DNA from: Larimichthys crocea
Taxonomy: Eukaryota > Chordata > Actinopteri > Sciaenidae
Direction of reading: 5' to 3'
Length of the DNA stretch: 64,000 nt
NCBI RefSeq assembly: GCF_000972845.2
Contig: NC_040022.1
Location: forward strand, 10,957,422-11,021,421
How positions within the stretch are numbered: the stretch's first letter is position 1; the number at the start of each line of letters is the position of its first letter. The notes beneath the pieces are model-generated. The model saw only the letters and a list, made by a program, of their open reading frames with translations, made no database searches and had not been told where the DNA came from. Positions 1 through 12,989 of this stretch are shown here, in pieces. The translations under genes were made by a program, and so were the position numbers.

Positions 1-929
1 TTGTGTATGCTACGTTGAGATCAGCCATGGGTTTAACTTTGGGTTGGCTGTCAGTGTACAATGGTGTTTGTCTAAATACGTTCGCTTGTCATTATTTCTG
101 CTTTCCTTCAGGATCGGGATCGCATTTGTTTGATTCCCTGGGAAACTGGCTGTTGTATCTTGTTGTATCTTTGCTTTTGATCAGTTCTTTCCGTTGAAAA
201 TGTTTAAACTTAGCGACAACTGGTCTGGATTGATGGTGTGTCGATGCGGTGTAAATCGTGTGGTGCACTGTGTTCTGTTCGGTGGGCGAAGTTTTGGAGA
301 TGAGATTGCTCTGTTTTCCCTGGTGACGGTTTCCGTTTGTTCAGTTAAAGTTAGTACTGATGACTGTAGCAAGTCTTACTTTTTCGACGGCTATGATGTG
401 GTTGTGAGTGAATTCCAGGCTCAACTTTAGTTCTTTTATTTCATCATGAAGGGAAATAAGAATATGGAGTTTTTTTGTTGATGCTGGACAGAACAGTAAC
501 CTCAATCTCAGTCTGAAGGTCCTCTGTGTCTGTGGATGAATGTTTCTTTCTTTTGGTGGATTTTGTGGATGAATAGATGTGGTTGGTGTTCATGTTGTGT
601 TGTAGTAGTGGTCAATTAATTCCTCCAAGTCTGATAAATCCTCCACTGTGGGGATAATTCTATCTGTGCAGAACACAGCAGAATAGGAAAGATGTCGTCC
701 TACAGTGTTCTATTTTCATGTGGTTTTCCTCTTCTAGTGTTCGAGCTGATCTTTTTTCAATCCTCACCAGTCAACCTGAACCAAAGAAGAAGGCTTATGC
801 CCTCAAGAAGCAACTCTAGTTACATTATGAGGGGGGACAAAAAGAAGAATTACTTAAAGAACTACAATTCAGTCAAGATTTTACATATATAGACATGGAA
901 TACACTCCCGCACATACAAAGGGCTCATA
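1..929. other. gene-free stretch
   Basis: Only short incidental ORFs without family features. Nothing recognised. Confidence 0.5.
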
Positions 930-1135
930 GATAAATATGCAGAGATGGCGGGGTGTATCAGCACCCTGGGAGCAATTAGGGGTTCAGTGGGCCCAGGAGG
1001 TGAACTGGCACCTCTCCAACTCCCAGTCCACACTCAGTAATGTGGTTGCTGCTCTTCTTGAACCGGTCACCCTCTGGTTCTCAAAGCCAAGTCCCTGTGG
1101 ACTGAGCTACTGCTTCCCCCAGCCTATGAAACCAA
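930..1135. repeat. degraded SINE-like fish repeat
   Basis: CACCCTGGGAGCAATTAGGGG is followed by TGGCACCTCTCCAACTCCCAG and ACCGGTCACCCTCTGGTTC, then GGACTGAGCTACTGC. This order matches the widespread fish repeat with a tRNA-like promoter remnant. The copy is old. Confidence 0.5.
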
Positions 1136-2489
1136 TGTCACTATCTTTTCCATTCTTATAGTACATTAGATGTGTACTTAGTGTGCCTCACAAAAACACT
1201 ACTAAGCTGTTGTGATTACATCCTGATAAAGGCACATTGTAAACCGTGTACATGCATGTCACAACAGCTCTGCAGTGATGATGGAAGCCAGTAAACAAAT
1301 GCATAGAATTTGTTCTGCAGTAACAAAAGCTGGAGTACTTGTTCTGTATGCAAAGCAACTACTTGGTGGAAAATCTATTGTTGGCAATCCACATTTGAAT
1401 TCACACAATGTACAGACATACACACACACAGGCTGTTAATCTTCCTCCATCTGTGCAAGCTGCTCTTGCGTCGGGCCTCTTGTCACATACATCTCACCCT
1501 GTAAGGCTCTATCTCGTATAGACAGACACAAAGTCACTCTCACACTCTAAACGCATATTAAACACGTTCATATTCAATTAAATATGATAATGTGATCATG
1601 CTAAGAAACAGATTCAAAGAATAAATCTCTGATAAACATATTTAAATATACTAAAACGGCATAATATTTTAGAAAAGCTGTTTTATAACTCGTACAAAAT
1701 GCCCCCAGTACACAGGAACAAGACGCCCAGACTGACAAAAAGCATCCCTTAGTGGTCGTTTTGCATCTCTTTCTCGTGTTTTTTTGTCTCTTTGTGGGTA
1801 TTTTGTGTCTCTTTTATGATAAAGAACTTTACCCTCCTTTCACTTCTGTTTGTGGCAAAAAAAAAAAAAACAACAACTGGAGATGCCGCACTGCTTAGCT
1901 CTTCCTGATGCATAGGAGCCTCAAAGGCAAACAAATGAAACCTCAGCAGAGGGCCTAATTAAAGCGGCAGCAGGAAACGCCAAATGAAAGAGACATCAAG
2001 ATTAATCTTCTGAAGGAAGACGGCAGGAGAGGGAGCGAGGATGAGAGGAAGGAGCCACTTCGTACAATATGTATCATTCTGTAAGCAGGAAGGGGGGGAA
2101 AAAAGAGATTTCCATCCCCCCACCAACTACAGTGACAGATGTACAGTAAAGGCTGCTATCAGTAGTTCACCAGATATACGGTATAAGTGTCAGAATGCAA
2201 TGGAAACCTCGAGGGTATGGCTCGTTGCCTGCCAAATTAGCTGTGAACGTGGGGAAAAAAAAAAAAGACCAATCTATCGCCAGAATTAACAACCGGCTGC
2301 TGGAAAGAGCGAGAAGAGATAGAGATAGAGTGGATGAAAAAAGAGCAAAGGAAGCAGAAGGGGCGACCTGTTGGATCGGTGTTAAATGTTTCAGGGCCTG
2401 AATTCAGAGACTTTGCAGCCAGTCATTCTAATATCTCTCTCTCTGTCTCGGAGTATGACGCTGAACCCTCACCGAGCACATTGCAGCCG
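1136..2489. other. gene-free stretch
   Basis: A/T-rich DNA with a poly(A) run at 1857-1870. Nothing else recognised. Confidence 0.5.
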
Positions 2490-2740
2490 CGATTGCATGC
2501 CCCATCTGAAGTGTTTCAGAGGCCGGACTTTGTTAACTTGCTCAGATTTGGTTATTGTCTCTGGCTTATGCGCTTCTAAATATGTACAGTAAATATTCTG
2601 CGTAGTTAAATTGTTTCCGTTTTGGCACAGGGTGTTTTATTTTGAAAATTTACTGGGTTCTCTATGCCGTTTCTGTGTCTGACTACCTGTCAACTTGAGC
2701 TGCTCTGTGCAGATTGTGCTGGTCGCCGCGTCCGTTAAAA
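2490..2740. mobile_element. fragment related to the interior of the 2-kb hAT element
   Basis: It shares ordered blocks with 11190-11440: GACTTTGTT(T)AACTTGCTCAG, CACAGGGT then TTTATTTTGAAAAT, TTCTGTGTCTG, and GTGCTCTGTG-like segments. These show common descent with many substitutions. No termini were seen, so it is a fragment. Confidence 0.6.
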
Positions 2741-3277
2741 ATGGAACGAAAATAGAACAGCGGAGCCGAGATTTCAAACACTGAATATTGAGACTGTGGC
2801 GCACACGGGAATGCGTCACATCCGTGCCCGGTGGAATTTGGCCATCAAGACTGACTCTTGTACACCAACATATGCAGCAGTAAGATCACGTTTACTGTGT
2901 CTGAATAAAGAGAATGGCAAAATATCTGGTGGTGGATGAATGAGTTTTATTGTCATACAGACATACAGACACACACACATATATATCATCCTGCTGCTAA
3001 ATATCCAATAATGTGTGTTAATCTGAGATAATAGCAGATGATTCATGATTTACTCCTGATTTGGTGATGTTGCTAAAAACTACAGTGTCCAGCTGCTCCA
3101 GGAAACACAAATATTGGATGAAACTATATATTTGTGAGATATTTTTAATCTTCAGTATGGGGCGGATGAATGGACTTGGGGCTGAGCGTTGCGAACACAT
3201 TGATGGTTTCCTTTATTTCTCCGGAGTCACACAGCACATTCATCTCTGTGAATCCAAAAACATCTCCATGATTTTCA

Positions 3278-3322
<45 letters not shown>

Positions 3323-5357
3323 AGGCCTGACTGCCTGTCATTGTTCTGGATCTGACCCTGACCTCTGACCTCAGAGACGAGGCAGGAAACCAAAAGAGGA
3401 AGTTGTCCTCCGGGCATCAATAAACCATCACACTGCTGTCTTTGGTGTCTCTGAACCTGCTGACTTATTCTTTTAGAGAGTGGCACACTGACCTGGAACA
3501 GTGTGCAAGCAGGCACGAGTGCCAGTTTCTTAGTAGTAACGTGTGTGTGTGTTTGTCTCTTGGCTGAAGCTCCGTCTCAGTATTTGGCAGCAGGTAGCGA
3601 TGAGGTCATTGCTCTTTTTTTTTTTTCTGCTGAGATTTTGGATGTGGATGGAGTTCAGAGTTTAGAGAACACCCACCAACCCGCCTACACACACTCTGCA
3701 GGAGCAACTTTGGTATTCAGCCAAGTGTGTGTGTATATGTGTGTGTGTGAGAGAGACCTTCCCTCTGTGCAGCGTTGCTCTACACTAATGACAGTGAGCT
3801 AAATTAAATGTTTTCAGCAGCACGATTGCTCCGGAAAGCTTAAAAGATACGAGCGTGCGTGCGTGCGCAGAAATTCAAATGTTTCCTCGCTTTGAAGCTC
3901 CATCTGTAAGTGTGCATCTCTTTAAGTTGGTAAGTAGCTGGGCTGTAAAATTGGGATCACATGCTTGTTAGTTTTTGAGGAGTGCTGTGGTGACAGAGCA
4001 GTACATTAGCTTATAGAGTACTTATAGAGTACATGAAGCTACGAGCCCCGCCACGGAATCTGTGAAACTGGTAAAACCTGTTTAACAGTATAGCATGTCC
4101 TATAGCATGATGGCAGTCACCCACCTCAGAGGTAAGGGTGATAAGGGCTGTGTGCTGGTGTCGGGCTGGGTGTGGCACTCCTGATACGGCTTTACAATGA
4201 ATATTTCTCTGACAGCGTTCTCCCATGCCACGTCCAACCTACAAACTAATCTCTCTCTCTTTATCAGAGGGGATGTAGACAGAGTTGGCAAGGAAACTGC
4301 AATAAATCGAGCGGGCCGCTGAATCAAAGCCTGTAATTATTCTTACTGATATCATATGAGAAATATCATCTCACCGTGGAGCTGCGGGAGCTCTGTGATA
4401 TGATCAAAAGTAAGAGGAGTTTTCTCCGTATAAACAGAATATCAAGTGTTGCTGTGGAAGTAATTGCAGTCAGTGTGGCCCGGAGGCTTTTTCACCGCTT
4501 CGCCACAGTCAAAACACAAACAGAGGTGATTTCACGCCAGCAGAGATCATTGAGCACTGAAATGAATAGACGTGATTTAGAGAATAAAAAGACACGTCAA
4601 GCCAAGTGAGGGATTTACGACAGGGACACAACGAAGCTTCAACATTCAGAAAATTATTCTGATTTCCAAGCAAACTGGGAATATACAGTGTGTAGTCGTC
4701 TAACAATTAATCAATCCCAATTAAACAGATATGAAGGATTAAGTTTGCAATAATTCAGATTTTCTTGGGTTTTAATAGAGCAGTCCTTTTAGATCACAGC
4801 CTCAGATCATGCCTAAAAAATCTAATTACATTGAAGTTAAAGAAATGAAATCATGAGCGTAAATAGAAGGTGTAAAACGCAGCAAAGAAAAGTTCAGTGA
4901 TAATATAATATACAGTATATTATCATAATGTATAGTAGTCAGTCTAATCATCTCGCTGACAGTCAATGTAACAAGATAAGAGGAGAGAGCCGTGTCAACA
5001 AGCCAAAGACACTCAGAGAAGAAAGCAGACATCTTGTTTTGTAAAACGGTTTTTAGCTTCCAAAGTCATCGTGATGTCACTAAACCCTGTCATCTATCCT
5101 AATAAAGTGTATATACATTAGATTACTGTAACTATCATGCCAGGTTTGAAAAGATAAACTGGGTCAACTCAGTGCTGCATCATTTTTTAAATTATCAAGA
5201 GAGTTTCCCTCCAACATACTAAAGCAGCAGACAACAGAGATGCAGTGTAGCTTCTTTCCTTTCTGTAAAAACATCTTCCATGTCAGTGAAATATTAATGA
5301 TGTCCCACTTCTTCCTTCATAGAGTGAAGCCAAAAAAAAAAACTGCAGACATGCTGT
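2741..5357. other. gene-free stretch with TG tracts
   Basis: Contains the (TG)20 at 3281 and shorter TG runs near 3540 and 3725. The ORFs over these tracts are artefacts. No gene seen. Confidence 0.5.
3281..3320. repeat. (TG)20 microsatellite
   Basis: A pure TG run. Cys-Val ORFs across it are artefacts. Confidence 0.95.
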
Positions 5358-5520
5358 ATATGGAGCCAGTGTTTGGTTTGTCCGTTCTGGGCTAATGTAG
5401 GAACATGACGGTTCAGAATGTTGGACTCTGTGGAAGAGGGTCAATGACGTATTTTCACAGGTAAAAGGCTCATGAAATCATACTACAGAGCCCACTAAGC
5501 CTTACACACTGGACCTTTAA
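5358..5520. mobile_element. TTAA-flanked MITE, family A copy 3 (short, inverted)
   Basis: It ends CCTTACACACTGGACCTTTAA, the intact terminus of the family also seen at 22942 and 32495. The left side (GGAGCCAGTGTTTGG) is a worn opposite terminus. The middle GTTCTGGGCTAATGTAGGAAC is the inverse of the shared body. Confidence 0.55.
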
Positions 5521-6289
5521 TGTTGCTTTCACAGCAGGATAGCCTGGATAACCGCCTTCCAGCAGCTGCTCGATTTGGGGCGGTATTGCCCAAAAAAGTA
5601 GCACTGACTATGAAGGAAAAAAAGCACCAGGAAGAAGAAAAGCAGGCTCATCGATTGGTTTCGTTTGCTGGATAGTCTGTTTGCTTTCCCACTGTAAGCG
5701 AACCGCACCAGGGATCACTCGCAAGTGGGCCGAGACCCACGTTTTCAGATGGACCAGAGTTGGGATGAGCTTTCACATCTGCCAACACGAACAAGACTAT
5801 CTGAGGAAATGAACTCTGGTCTGTTTAAAGCAGACCAAACAGAGCTGGTGTGAAAGCGCCTGAGGTCTGTGTGTTACTGACAGTGAGTAAAATGACAGTT
5901 TTCATATAGTCTTGTTATCTGTTGTATGTTTTTTGTACTAAAATGAGGTGAACACATGTGGATCATCCCACTGCACACCTGCAGCTTGAGCACAGCAAAT
6001 TATATCTGTCTTCTTTCTTCTGACCAAATCTGAATTTCACATTTTTATGAGAACTAGAACAGGTCGATTGAGAATGGCTGATCGAAGATCTTGAGAATGA
6101 AACCCTGAGAAATAACGAGACAAGCCGTCCTCATTCAAGTCTTAACAATGTTGGAAATATCACAAATATCAAATGTGAAAAGCTTCATTATCCATGAATT
6201 TATATTCACGTCAAGTCTGAGTGTGGAGTGCAGTGTCTCTCACTGTGACGCATGACGTTCATTAAGACCCAAACTACAGCATGCTCTGT

Positions 6290-6430
6290 GTGACTGCAGC
6301 TGGCCCCGGTTCGAATCCCGCATCGGACTCCCCCTCTCTCTGCCCCCTGCTTCCTGTCTATCTTCAGCTGTACTATCGAGAGAGAGAGAAAGAGAGACAC
6401 AGACAGACAGACAGACAGACTCGATAAAGC
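6290..6430. repeat. SINE-like fragment with B-box-like GGTTCGAATCCCG
   Basis: GGTTCGAATCCCG looks like a tRNA B box. It is followed by CTCCCCCTCTCTCTGCCCCC and CAGCTGTACTATCGAGAGAG, a typical fish SINE-type 3' body, then a (GACA)n tract. There is no A box or cloverleaf around it. Confidence 0.5.
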
Positions 6431-7719
6431 TGTTATTAATCAGAGAATTAAAAAGTTATTTCCTCATTGTCATTACATTCAGCAGGTATAGACACACCCA
6501 CGGCAACCCACCTCAGCTCCCCTCAGGCCCCACCACGGGTTGTCGGTTTAATATAATATAATATAATATGATATAAAGTCCTTAGGACTCAACAGTTCTG
6601 GAATACGGCACAGTTTTGTTGACTGAAGGAGGTGAGACATACAGGTCTCTTAAATTTAAATTTAAGGTGGCGAAGGTTTAGTTCAGTTCAGGCCTTTAAA
6701 TGACTCATTCAGCTTTAGAGAACGATCATAAAAAATAAAAAGTGACCTTTTTGACCTTTGTCGTCATGGTGACAATAATGAACACAGCGTTAAGGTCATG
6801 ACATGATGTGTTGACATGTTTACCGTCAGTTGTAAGCGGGAAATGGACAGTGTTCAAAGTCTGATGTTTGCTGTCGACCTGACTTCCCCATGCGGACTTC
6901 GTCTTTTGCTCCCGTCACAATGAGCGTGTTCCTTCATTTGCATTAACATACATCACTTTGGAAACAAAGTGCTGTTGTAGTGTTCTATTCGACATAAACA
7001 AACACCATGTCCACCACTATACCCTTCAACACGTCACAGCATTATATAACAACCAAACTACACCTTCAAAATGACTGGGCAACGTCAATGAATAGAACTA
7101 ATATTGTAAATAAATGAGGAAATAAATGTAGTATTCTGCCTGCCACTGAATTGCATTCAACAAGTGAAATGGTTTCACATTAAAACTGTACACCTTATTT
7201 ATGTACTTACTTCATTACTACAACCACGATTCCAAATCCTTCAGACATATCTCCAGTTCATATGATATCACAGACTCATTCTGAATCTGACGCAGCTTCC
7301 AACAACTTTTTCTAATTTGGGATGTAGTATTAGTGTTGGGTTGTTAGTTTCTAGTGCACCTTTACAACTAATGGCACATCTCTCTTCATACTGTGCACTC
7401 TGTATCAAAGACAAGTGGTAATATCTGCTGGGTGGCAGACAGCTGAGGTGCAGAGAGACGGGTGGCAGCTCCTGCATATTTCACTCAACACAGAGCCTCC
7501 TATATTGCCTCCTATATGACCTCGGCGGACTGTTATACAAGCAGGCCACATGAGGACAAACAGAGGCATGCACTTGGTGAGGACAGTCACATGGACACAG
7601 AAGCATTAAAAAGAATTCACAACAACAACAACACACAGCAGCTATTGTACAATAGCTTCATGGGTCCATATGTATACAGTATTTGTGGAGGGGTTATTGT
7701 ATACAGTGAAGAATTCTAT

Positions 7720-7721
<2 letters not shown>

Positions 7722-7761
<40 letters not shown>
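7722..7761. repeat. (CA)n microsatellite
   Basis: A pure CA run of about 20 units, followed by three GCA triplets. Confidence 0.95.
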
Positions 7762-7762
<1 letters not shown>

Positions 7763-8168
7763 CAGCAGCAAACTTGTCACACAGAGCACAGTATGGTTGA
7801 CCTTGGATGCCGTAAGCTTCGCCAGCAGCTGAGCCAAGATCAGGACAGAAGAGGGCGGGGGGGAGGCAGACACATGAGAGGGGAGGGAGGGGAGGGAGAA
7901 AATGCAAGATAATTTAGAGAAAAAAAGAGGACGAAGAGCAATGAGAGGAAGAAATGGAGCAGGAGGAAGTTGAGAAGGAACTAAGAATAAGGAGGAGAGG
8001 GGAGGAGGCGAAGAGGTGTACAAAGCTGTATATGGATTAACTAGAAACGTCTTGCTATGGTTGCATAGCAACCGCGGGAAAGTCATGAAAACTGAACCAA
8101 AAAAAAAAAAAAAATACCACTCTGCTTTTCAGGCACTCAGAGGCTGAACTCCCCCGTTTGTACAACAT

Positions 8169-8171
<3 letters not shown>

Positions 8172-8230
<59 letters not shown>
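8172..8230. repeat. (CA)n microsatellite, about 29 units
   Basis: The longest pure CA run in the window. The ORFs across it are artefacts. Confidence 0.95.
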
Positions 8231-8232
<2 letters not shown>

Positions 8233-8699
8233 CCATATGTCAGCCTACACACACACTAATCCTGTACAGTTTCAGAGGCAGAGGGGATGTGAATGAGTGA
8301 CAAAGGAGGAAGAAAAGGATGACAACAGAGAGAAAGATGAAGAAAAAAAAGACAGAAAACACACACTGGCACTCGGGTCTTTGGATCAAATGACATGACA
8401 AAGAAATCAAATACGCTTTAAGGTTCTTTATGGAACTTTTAGAAAACCCTTGTTTATTGATGACACCTTTGGCCACGGAGTAAATTCAACTGACGCTGCG
8501 AGCGATCATCCTGGGCATCGACCAAAAGTGACTAAAACAAGACTGAATGCTGTTCAATCAATTAGAATCATATTTAGAATATCTGTAACGCTACTATATT
8601 TTATTTTGACCACTGGCTCCATGGTTCTCACCAGCTTGCCGGTTGCAAATCACTCCATCAGCCGACGCAACCAACGACAGCCAAGTGACAGCCAGCCCA

Positions 8700-8880
8700 C
8701 TAACCCGAGTTTAGGGTTACAGTTAGCTCAGGCCTGGGCAGTCTGTTCCACAAAGGGCCGGTGTGGCTGCACGTTTTTGTTCCAACCAACCAAGAGCACA
8801 CAGTTTGACCAATCAACTCTGTGAAGGCTGAGATCAGTTGATTAAATGAGTCAAGTCTAGCGGGTGAAGAAAGCTATAAA
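8700..8880. repeat. probable DNA-transposon-derived repeat fragment
   Basis: GGCTGCACGTTTTTGTTCCAACC and CAAGAGCACACAGTTTGACC then AGGCTGAGATCAGTTGATTAA are typical blocks of a common fish repeat. The ends are not defined. Confidence 0.4.
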
Positions 8881-9109
8881 TAATAAGCCCACTCAGCTGG
8901 GATACCCGTATTGATCATTATCTGGAGATTTACAGCAAAAATATGCAATCAGGGGATTGGGATTATGAAAAATTATGACACAAATGGTATTTTTTCTTAA
9001 CATCCCCAGAAGGAGGATGAATTAGCTAACGTTACTCACCCAAGACAGCATTTTGCTGTGCCAACTGGCTGAAACACGGCTATTGCAATTGAATTTCGCC
9101 ATTGGCTGA

Positions 9110-9700
9110 TCTGGAGGAAGGTGACGTATGAGCAACTCCTTCAGCAGCAGACTTCTACACCCAGTGTAAGAAGGAGAGGTACCACAGGTCTTTCATCCAA
9201 CTGCTGTCAGACTGTACAACACCTGCAGCACCTGAATAATGTTGTAGTTTCTGTTTTTCAATCAGCACCACTGCTCACCACAGCTTTATAATACATTTAT
9301 TTAGATTTTTGTATCTGTATTTATCTCTCCATCCCACTACTTACCATGTGCAATATTATTTATATCTTGCCACTTTACGTTTGTAAATTATTACATCATG
9401 ACTCTACCTTTGCAATATGATTTATATCTTACCACTTTCACACTTAGTACTCATTCTTGCACTTCTGTACACTTGTCTGTTGTTTGTCTGTTTATTAAAT
9501 GTTTATTAGTTTCTTATTTACTGTATAGGCTGAAGGATTCTTTTGTCTGTTGTTGTTTTTGCCTTTGCTATTTTTATTCTCTTTTATTTTTTTTTATACT
9601 TCTATAGTGTATATTACACCTTTGCTGCTGTAACAAAAGAATTTCCCTGTTGTGGGATGAATAAAGTATAATCTAATCTAAATCTAATCTAACCTAGCTT
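9110..9700 (+). mobile_element. 3' end of a non-LTR retrotransposon
   Basis: A worn coding remnant at about 9170-9235 (AGGTCTTTCATCCAACTGCT...) is followed by an A/T-rich 3' UTR and the tail GAATTTCCCTGTTGTGGGAT, then AATAAAGTATAATCTAATCT repeated. This type of tail ends many fish LINE copies. The clade was not determined. Confidence 0.6.
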
Positions 9701-10969
9701 AATCTAATGGTGGGTATTTCGTCAACGAACAACCCTCTATGACCCCATAAGAAAAAATTCAGCAGACTGAAATGCCATCTCTCCTGTTTAAGTTCTTTCT
9801 TGTTCAGGCAAAGTATTTACAGCTAAATGTTTCTTTCCTTCTGAGCAGCTGTTGGACCGAGCAGCTACACTGGGGCAATGGAGATATCTGGATTATTTTG
9901 AATATAGGGCAAATTGAGTCTTGAACATGTATCTTGAATATCTATTTCAGTATCTGCTGCCAAGGAAGGTGAAAGCCTTTCACTTTCCCAACCCAGATTT
10001 TTCCCAGACACTGTTGAGAAATCAAACCGCTGTGACCACATGTTCTTTAGCTCCTCTTATATCCACTTTCTTAAAGCCCCCATGCTCTGAAAAATCCTGT
10101 TGAGTAAAAGATCACATGCAAGTCTGTCTTTTCAAGAGACCAATGACCTACTTAGCAAGTCTATACCCAGTCTTCTGGGCAGACACTTTAACGCTGCCAT
10201 TCTGCAATCTATACACAGTGTGTTGTCCTACATTCCAGCCAGAGCTACGATATGATATGATAACGTCAGGTCACATGTCATGCTAATTTGTTTTAACGGT
10301 ACAAAACATTTAAATCACAAACAAATATTTGAACTATTTTTACAATATTCAGTTGATTGAAAGATTGATTAACAAGTACAAATAAAGACAACAGGCCTGT
10401 CAAGCTTTAAAGTGAAATGCATGGGCAGTAAGGCCAACGTTCAAGGGTTGTGCCTTTCAAAAAAAAACAAAAAAAACACAAGAGCAAGGAAATGTAAGGA
10501 ATGGATGATTGGCTGATTGATCTTGGCAAAATCTGATTGGTTTAACTGAAAGAGTAGATCAGAACTTCCCCACTGTGTGGAAGATAGTCCCAATCTCTTG
10601 AATATGTTTAAGTTTACACTCCAGCAAACCCCAGCAAAGTTTGCAGAGACAATGCACTGCAATACAAGGACAATGCTGTTTCTTTATTTCCATGTCTTCC
10701 ACATGGATCATCAACAGCAGACGATACTTACTTACTTTGCCCTGCAATCAAGTGCATATTTAAGGCCACTTTCACAAAGTTCTTCATTTAAAATTAGTCC
10801 AATAAGAAATTCAGCAGAGGCAACATTATTAACTAACTTTATCTTCATAAGCCAGCTACAGCTAATACAATATGCTATTTCAGTCTGAAACTGGCTAAAA
10901 AAAAAAGCTAAAATGATGGCGGTTTTAGTGGCATTACTGTTTCTGATGAAGTCCACACCTAGTCAACAT
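9701..10969. other. gene-free stretch
   Basis: Short overlapping ORFs at 10441-10956 on both strands have no family features. Nothing recognised. Confidence 0.45.
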
Positions 10970-12203
10970 CAACCAATTAGGGATGTAACAGTGCATCGTG
11001 ACACGATTAAAAATCGATACAATTGCGTGACGACTCGCATCGGTTGACAGAAAAAATGAATCGCGATTCTTGGCGAATGGGAACCCGCACAGCGCGTGCT
11101 CTCACTGGTCAAACAGGCTTCCCGGCACGTTGCATGAGCATGGCATATTTGGTCCGTCCTGCACGCGACTTCAAACCCCACCGGGAGCGCTTAGCCCGCC
11201 AGACTTTGTTTACTTGCTCAGATTTGGACATTTTCCCAGTGTATGTTCTTCTAAACATACTTCTACATGTGCAAATATGCTACGTAGTTAATTAGTTTCG
11301 CTTTTGTCTGTTTTTACGACCGGCAGTTTGCACAGGGTATTTTATTTTGAAAATCCACCGGATTCTCTTTGCTTTTTCTGTGTCTGGCTTCCGCCCACTC
11401 GAGGTGCTCTGTGGAAATTGACGTGTGCTGCTCGCAAGTTTTAATGTTTTTATTTTATTGTTATGTAAAAAAATGGGTCATATTAGACCCTGAATAGTAT
11501 GTAAGGGTTAATGAGTAATGAAATGTTAGGATAATTTTTGTATGTTCCCAACTTCATTGTAAGATTAATTTAAAGCTTTAGTTAATAAAATGATCAAATT
11601 AATTCAGTTACTCTCATAATCTTTAGTTTAGTCTTTTTTGCACGGGAAAAATGTGGCTTGTGAAAATTCTGGTTGGCTGGTAACTTCAGAATATACAATA
11701 TATATATATATATAATATATATACTGAATAAAAAAAATGCATGTTATATTCCTCAACTAATGTTTTATTGTACCAGTGGGGATATGGTACAGATATGGCA
11801 TTTAACCAAAATAAATTCTGCATAGAAAATTGAAATACATAAAAAAAATAATTGTGCACTGGCTCACCTGTTGCATGTGAAACATTAAGCAACATGCTAT
11901 ACAATATGGGCTTAGCCTACACAATATTAAGCCTACATATAATTATCTGGTAAAGTACTTACATGAAAAACTTGAAACATTAGCAGCAGCACTTATAATC
12001 TCCCTTGTTCTGAGAAAGGTAACAGTAAGATTACTAGCCCTGGAAACTTACAGTAACATGTAGTACTGAACACAGCTTCAATCATCCCTGAGGAAGGTGA
12101 CAGTAAAATTAGAGGGCCTCTATTAAACAATTTCCCGCAGAAATGTTGAGAGTGACGAGTGGGCTGAGCATGTTTATTTACACACAGGAGCAGATAGCGA
12201 TGA

Positions 12204-12280
12204 CGCGCTAGCAATTAGCATTAGCATGTTAGCATTAGCATGTATTCAATTCTTAGTGGCTAATGCTAATTGCTAGCACG
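12204..12280. repeat. inverted repeat / hairpin inside the 2-kb hAT element
   Basis: CGCGCTAGCAATTAGCATTAGC at 12204-12225 is the inverse of the segment ending TTGCTAGCACG at 12280. About 20 bp pair nearly perfectly around a loop of about 33 nt. The loop repeats GCATTAGCATG. Confidence 0.75.
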
Positions 12281-12539
12281 TCAACACGGCTGCAGGTTTT
12301 GAAGGTGGTATCTTAGTGAACTCGTAGAGCTGCTGAACTTAAACGTAGCACCGCAGAGTTTACACTGAGCGTCTTTGTCATCATTACTTAGTTTGAAATT
12401 CTCCATACTTCACTCCGGGTCTGTCGCCGCGTTGCGTTCAGGTACGTTCACTGTGGCCCAGATTAAGCAATGGCGCCCTCAACTGGCGACACCATGAAAT
12501 CTCACTGAAAAAACTTCTGTGGAAAATGGCCCTAGATTC

Positions 12540-12617
12540 AGTTAACTCGATTAATTTAATCGATTAAATTATTTTCGACAATTAACTGTTTAATCGATTA
12601 ACTGTTTACATCCCTAC
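12540..12617. mobile_element. right end of a second hAT-like element nested in the 2-kb element
   Basis: Repeated CGATTAA motifs lead to TTTACATCCCTA, the right terminus of another hAT family with TAGGGATG ends. A matching left end was not found, so its extent to the left is unknown. Confidence 0.45.
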
Positions 12618-12989
12618 TTCAGAAACTTATCAGCCACATTGGCTGTTGATCAAAAAAGTTAATTTAGAGCCCTGGTTATGCCCCCTCGTGAGCGAAAACT
12701 GCACATCACACCAGTTAACAGCAGTTTACTGTGAGATTGTTTCTAAAGAAAGCAGATATTTGTCATGTGTTTTGTTGTTTAAGATGTAAGTTGCACTTTT
12801 TATAAGAACACAAACTGTTTGAGAGTTTCTGTAAAGAAAGATTTTTTTTCCTACAAACAAAAAGGTAATTTTATTTGGTCCTCATTTGTCTGTAGCTCAT
12901 TTTGATTTTAAAAAGTCGTATCGTGAACAAAAAATCGTGACTCAAATCAAGGCGTGAGTTGAGTGTATCGTTACATCCCTACAACCAAT

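Larger units (their letters stand above)
5521..8699. other. gene-free stretch with simple repeats
   Basis: Contains a SINE-like fragment (6290), (ATAAT)n at about 6549-6575, CA tracts at 7722 and 8172, and a purine-rich GGA/GAA stretch at 7850-8010. No coding signal beyond low-complexity frames. Confidence 0.5.
10978..12981. mobile_element. hAT-type DNA transposon, about 2.0 kb, with perfect 8-bp target duplication
   Basis: It begins TAGGGATGTAAC and ends with the inverse GTTACATCCCTA. It is flanked on both sides by the identical octamer CAACCAAT (10970-10977 and 12982-12989), the hAT hallmark. Both ends carry CACGAT/ATCG motifs just inside the inverted repeat. No transposase frame survives, so it is non-autonomous or decayed. 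A second hAT-like right end lies inside it (about 12540-12616). Confidence 0.85.

Noticed and set aside
6295..6320. tRNA gene suggested by GGTTCGAATCCCG
   Set aside because: No A box, no acceptor stem and no cloverleaf. The following sequence is a SINE-type body.
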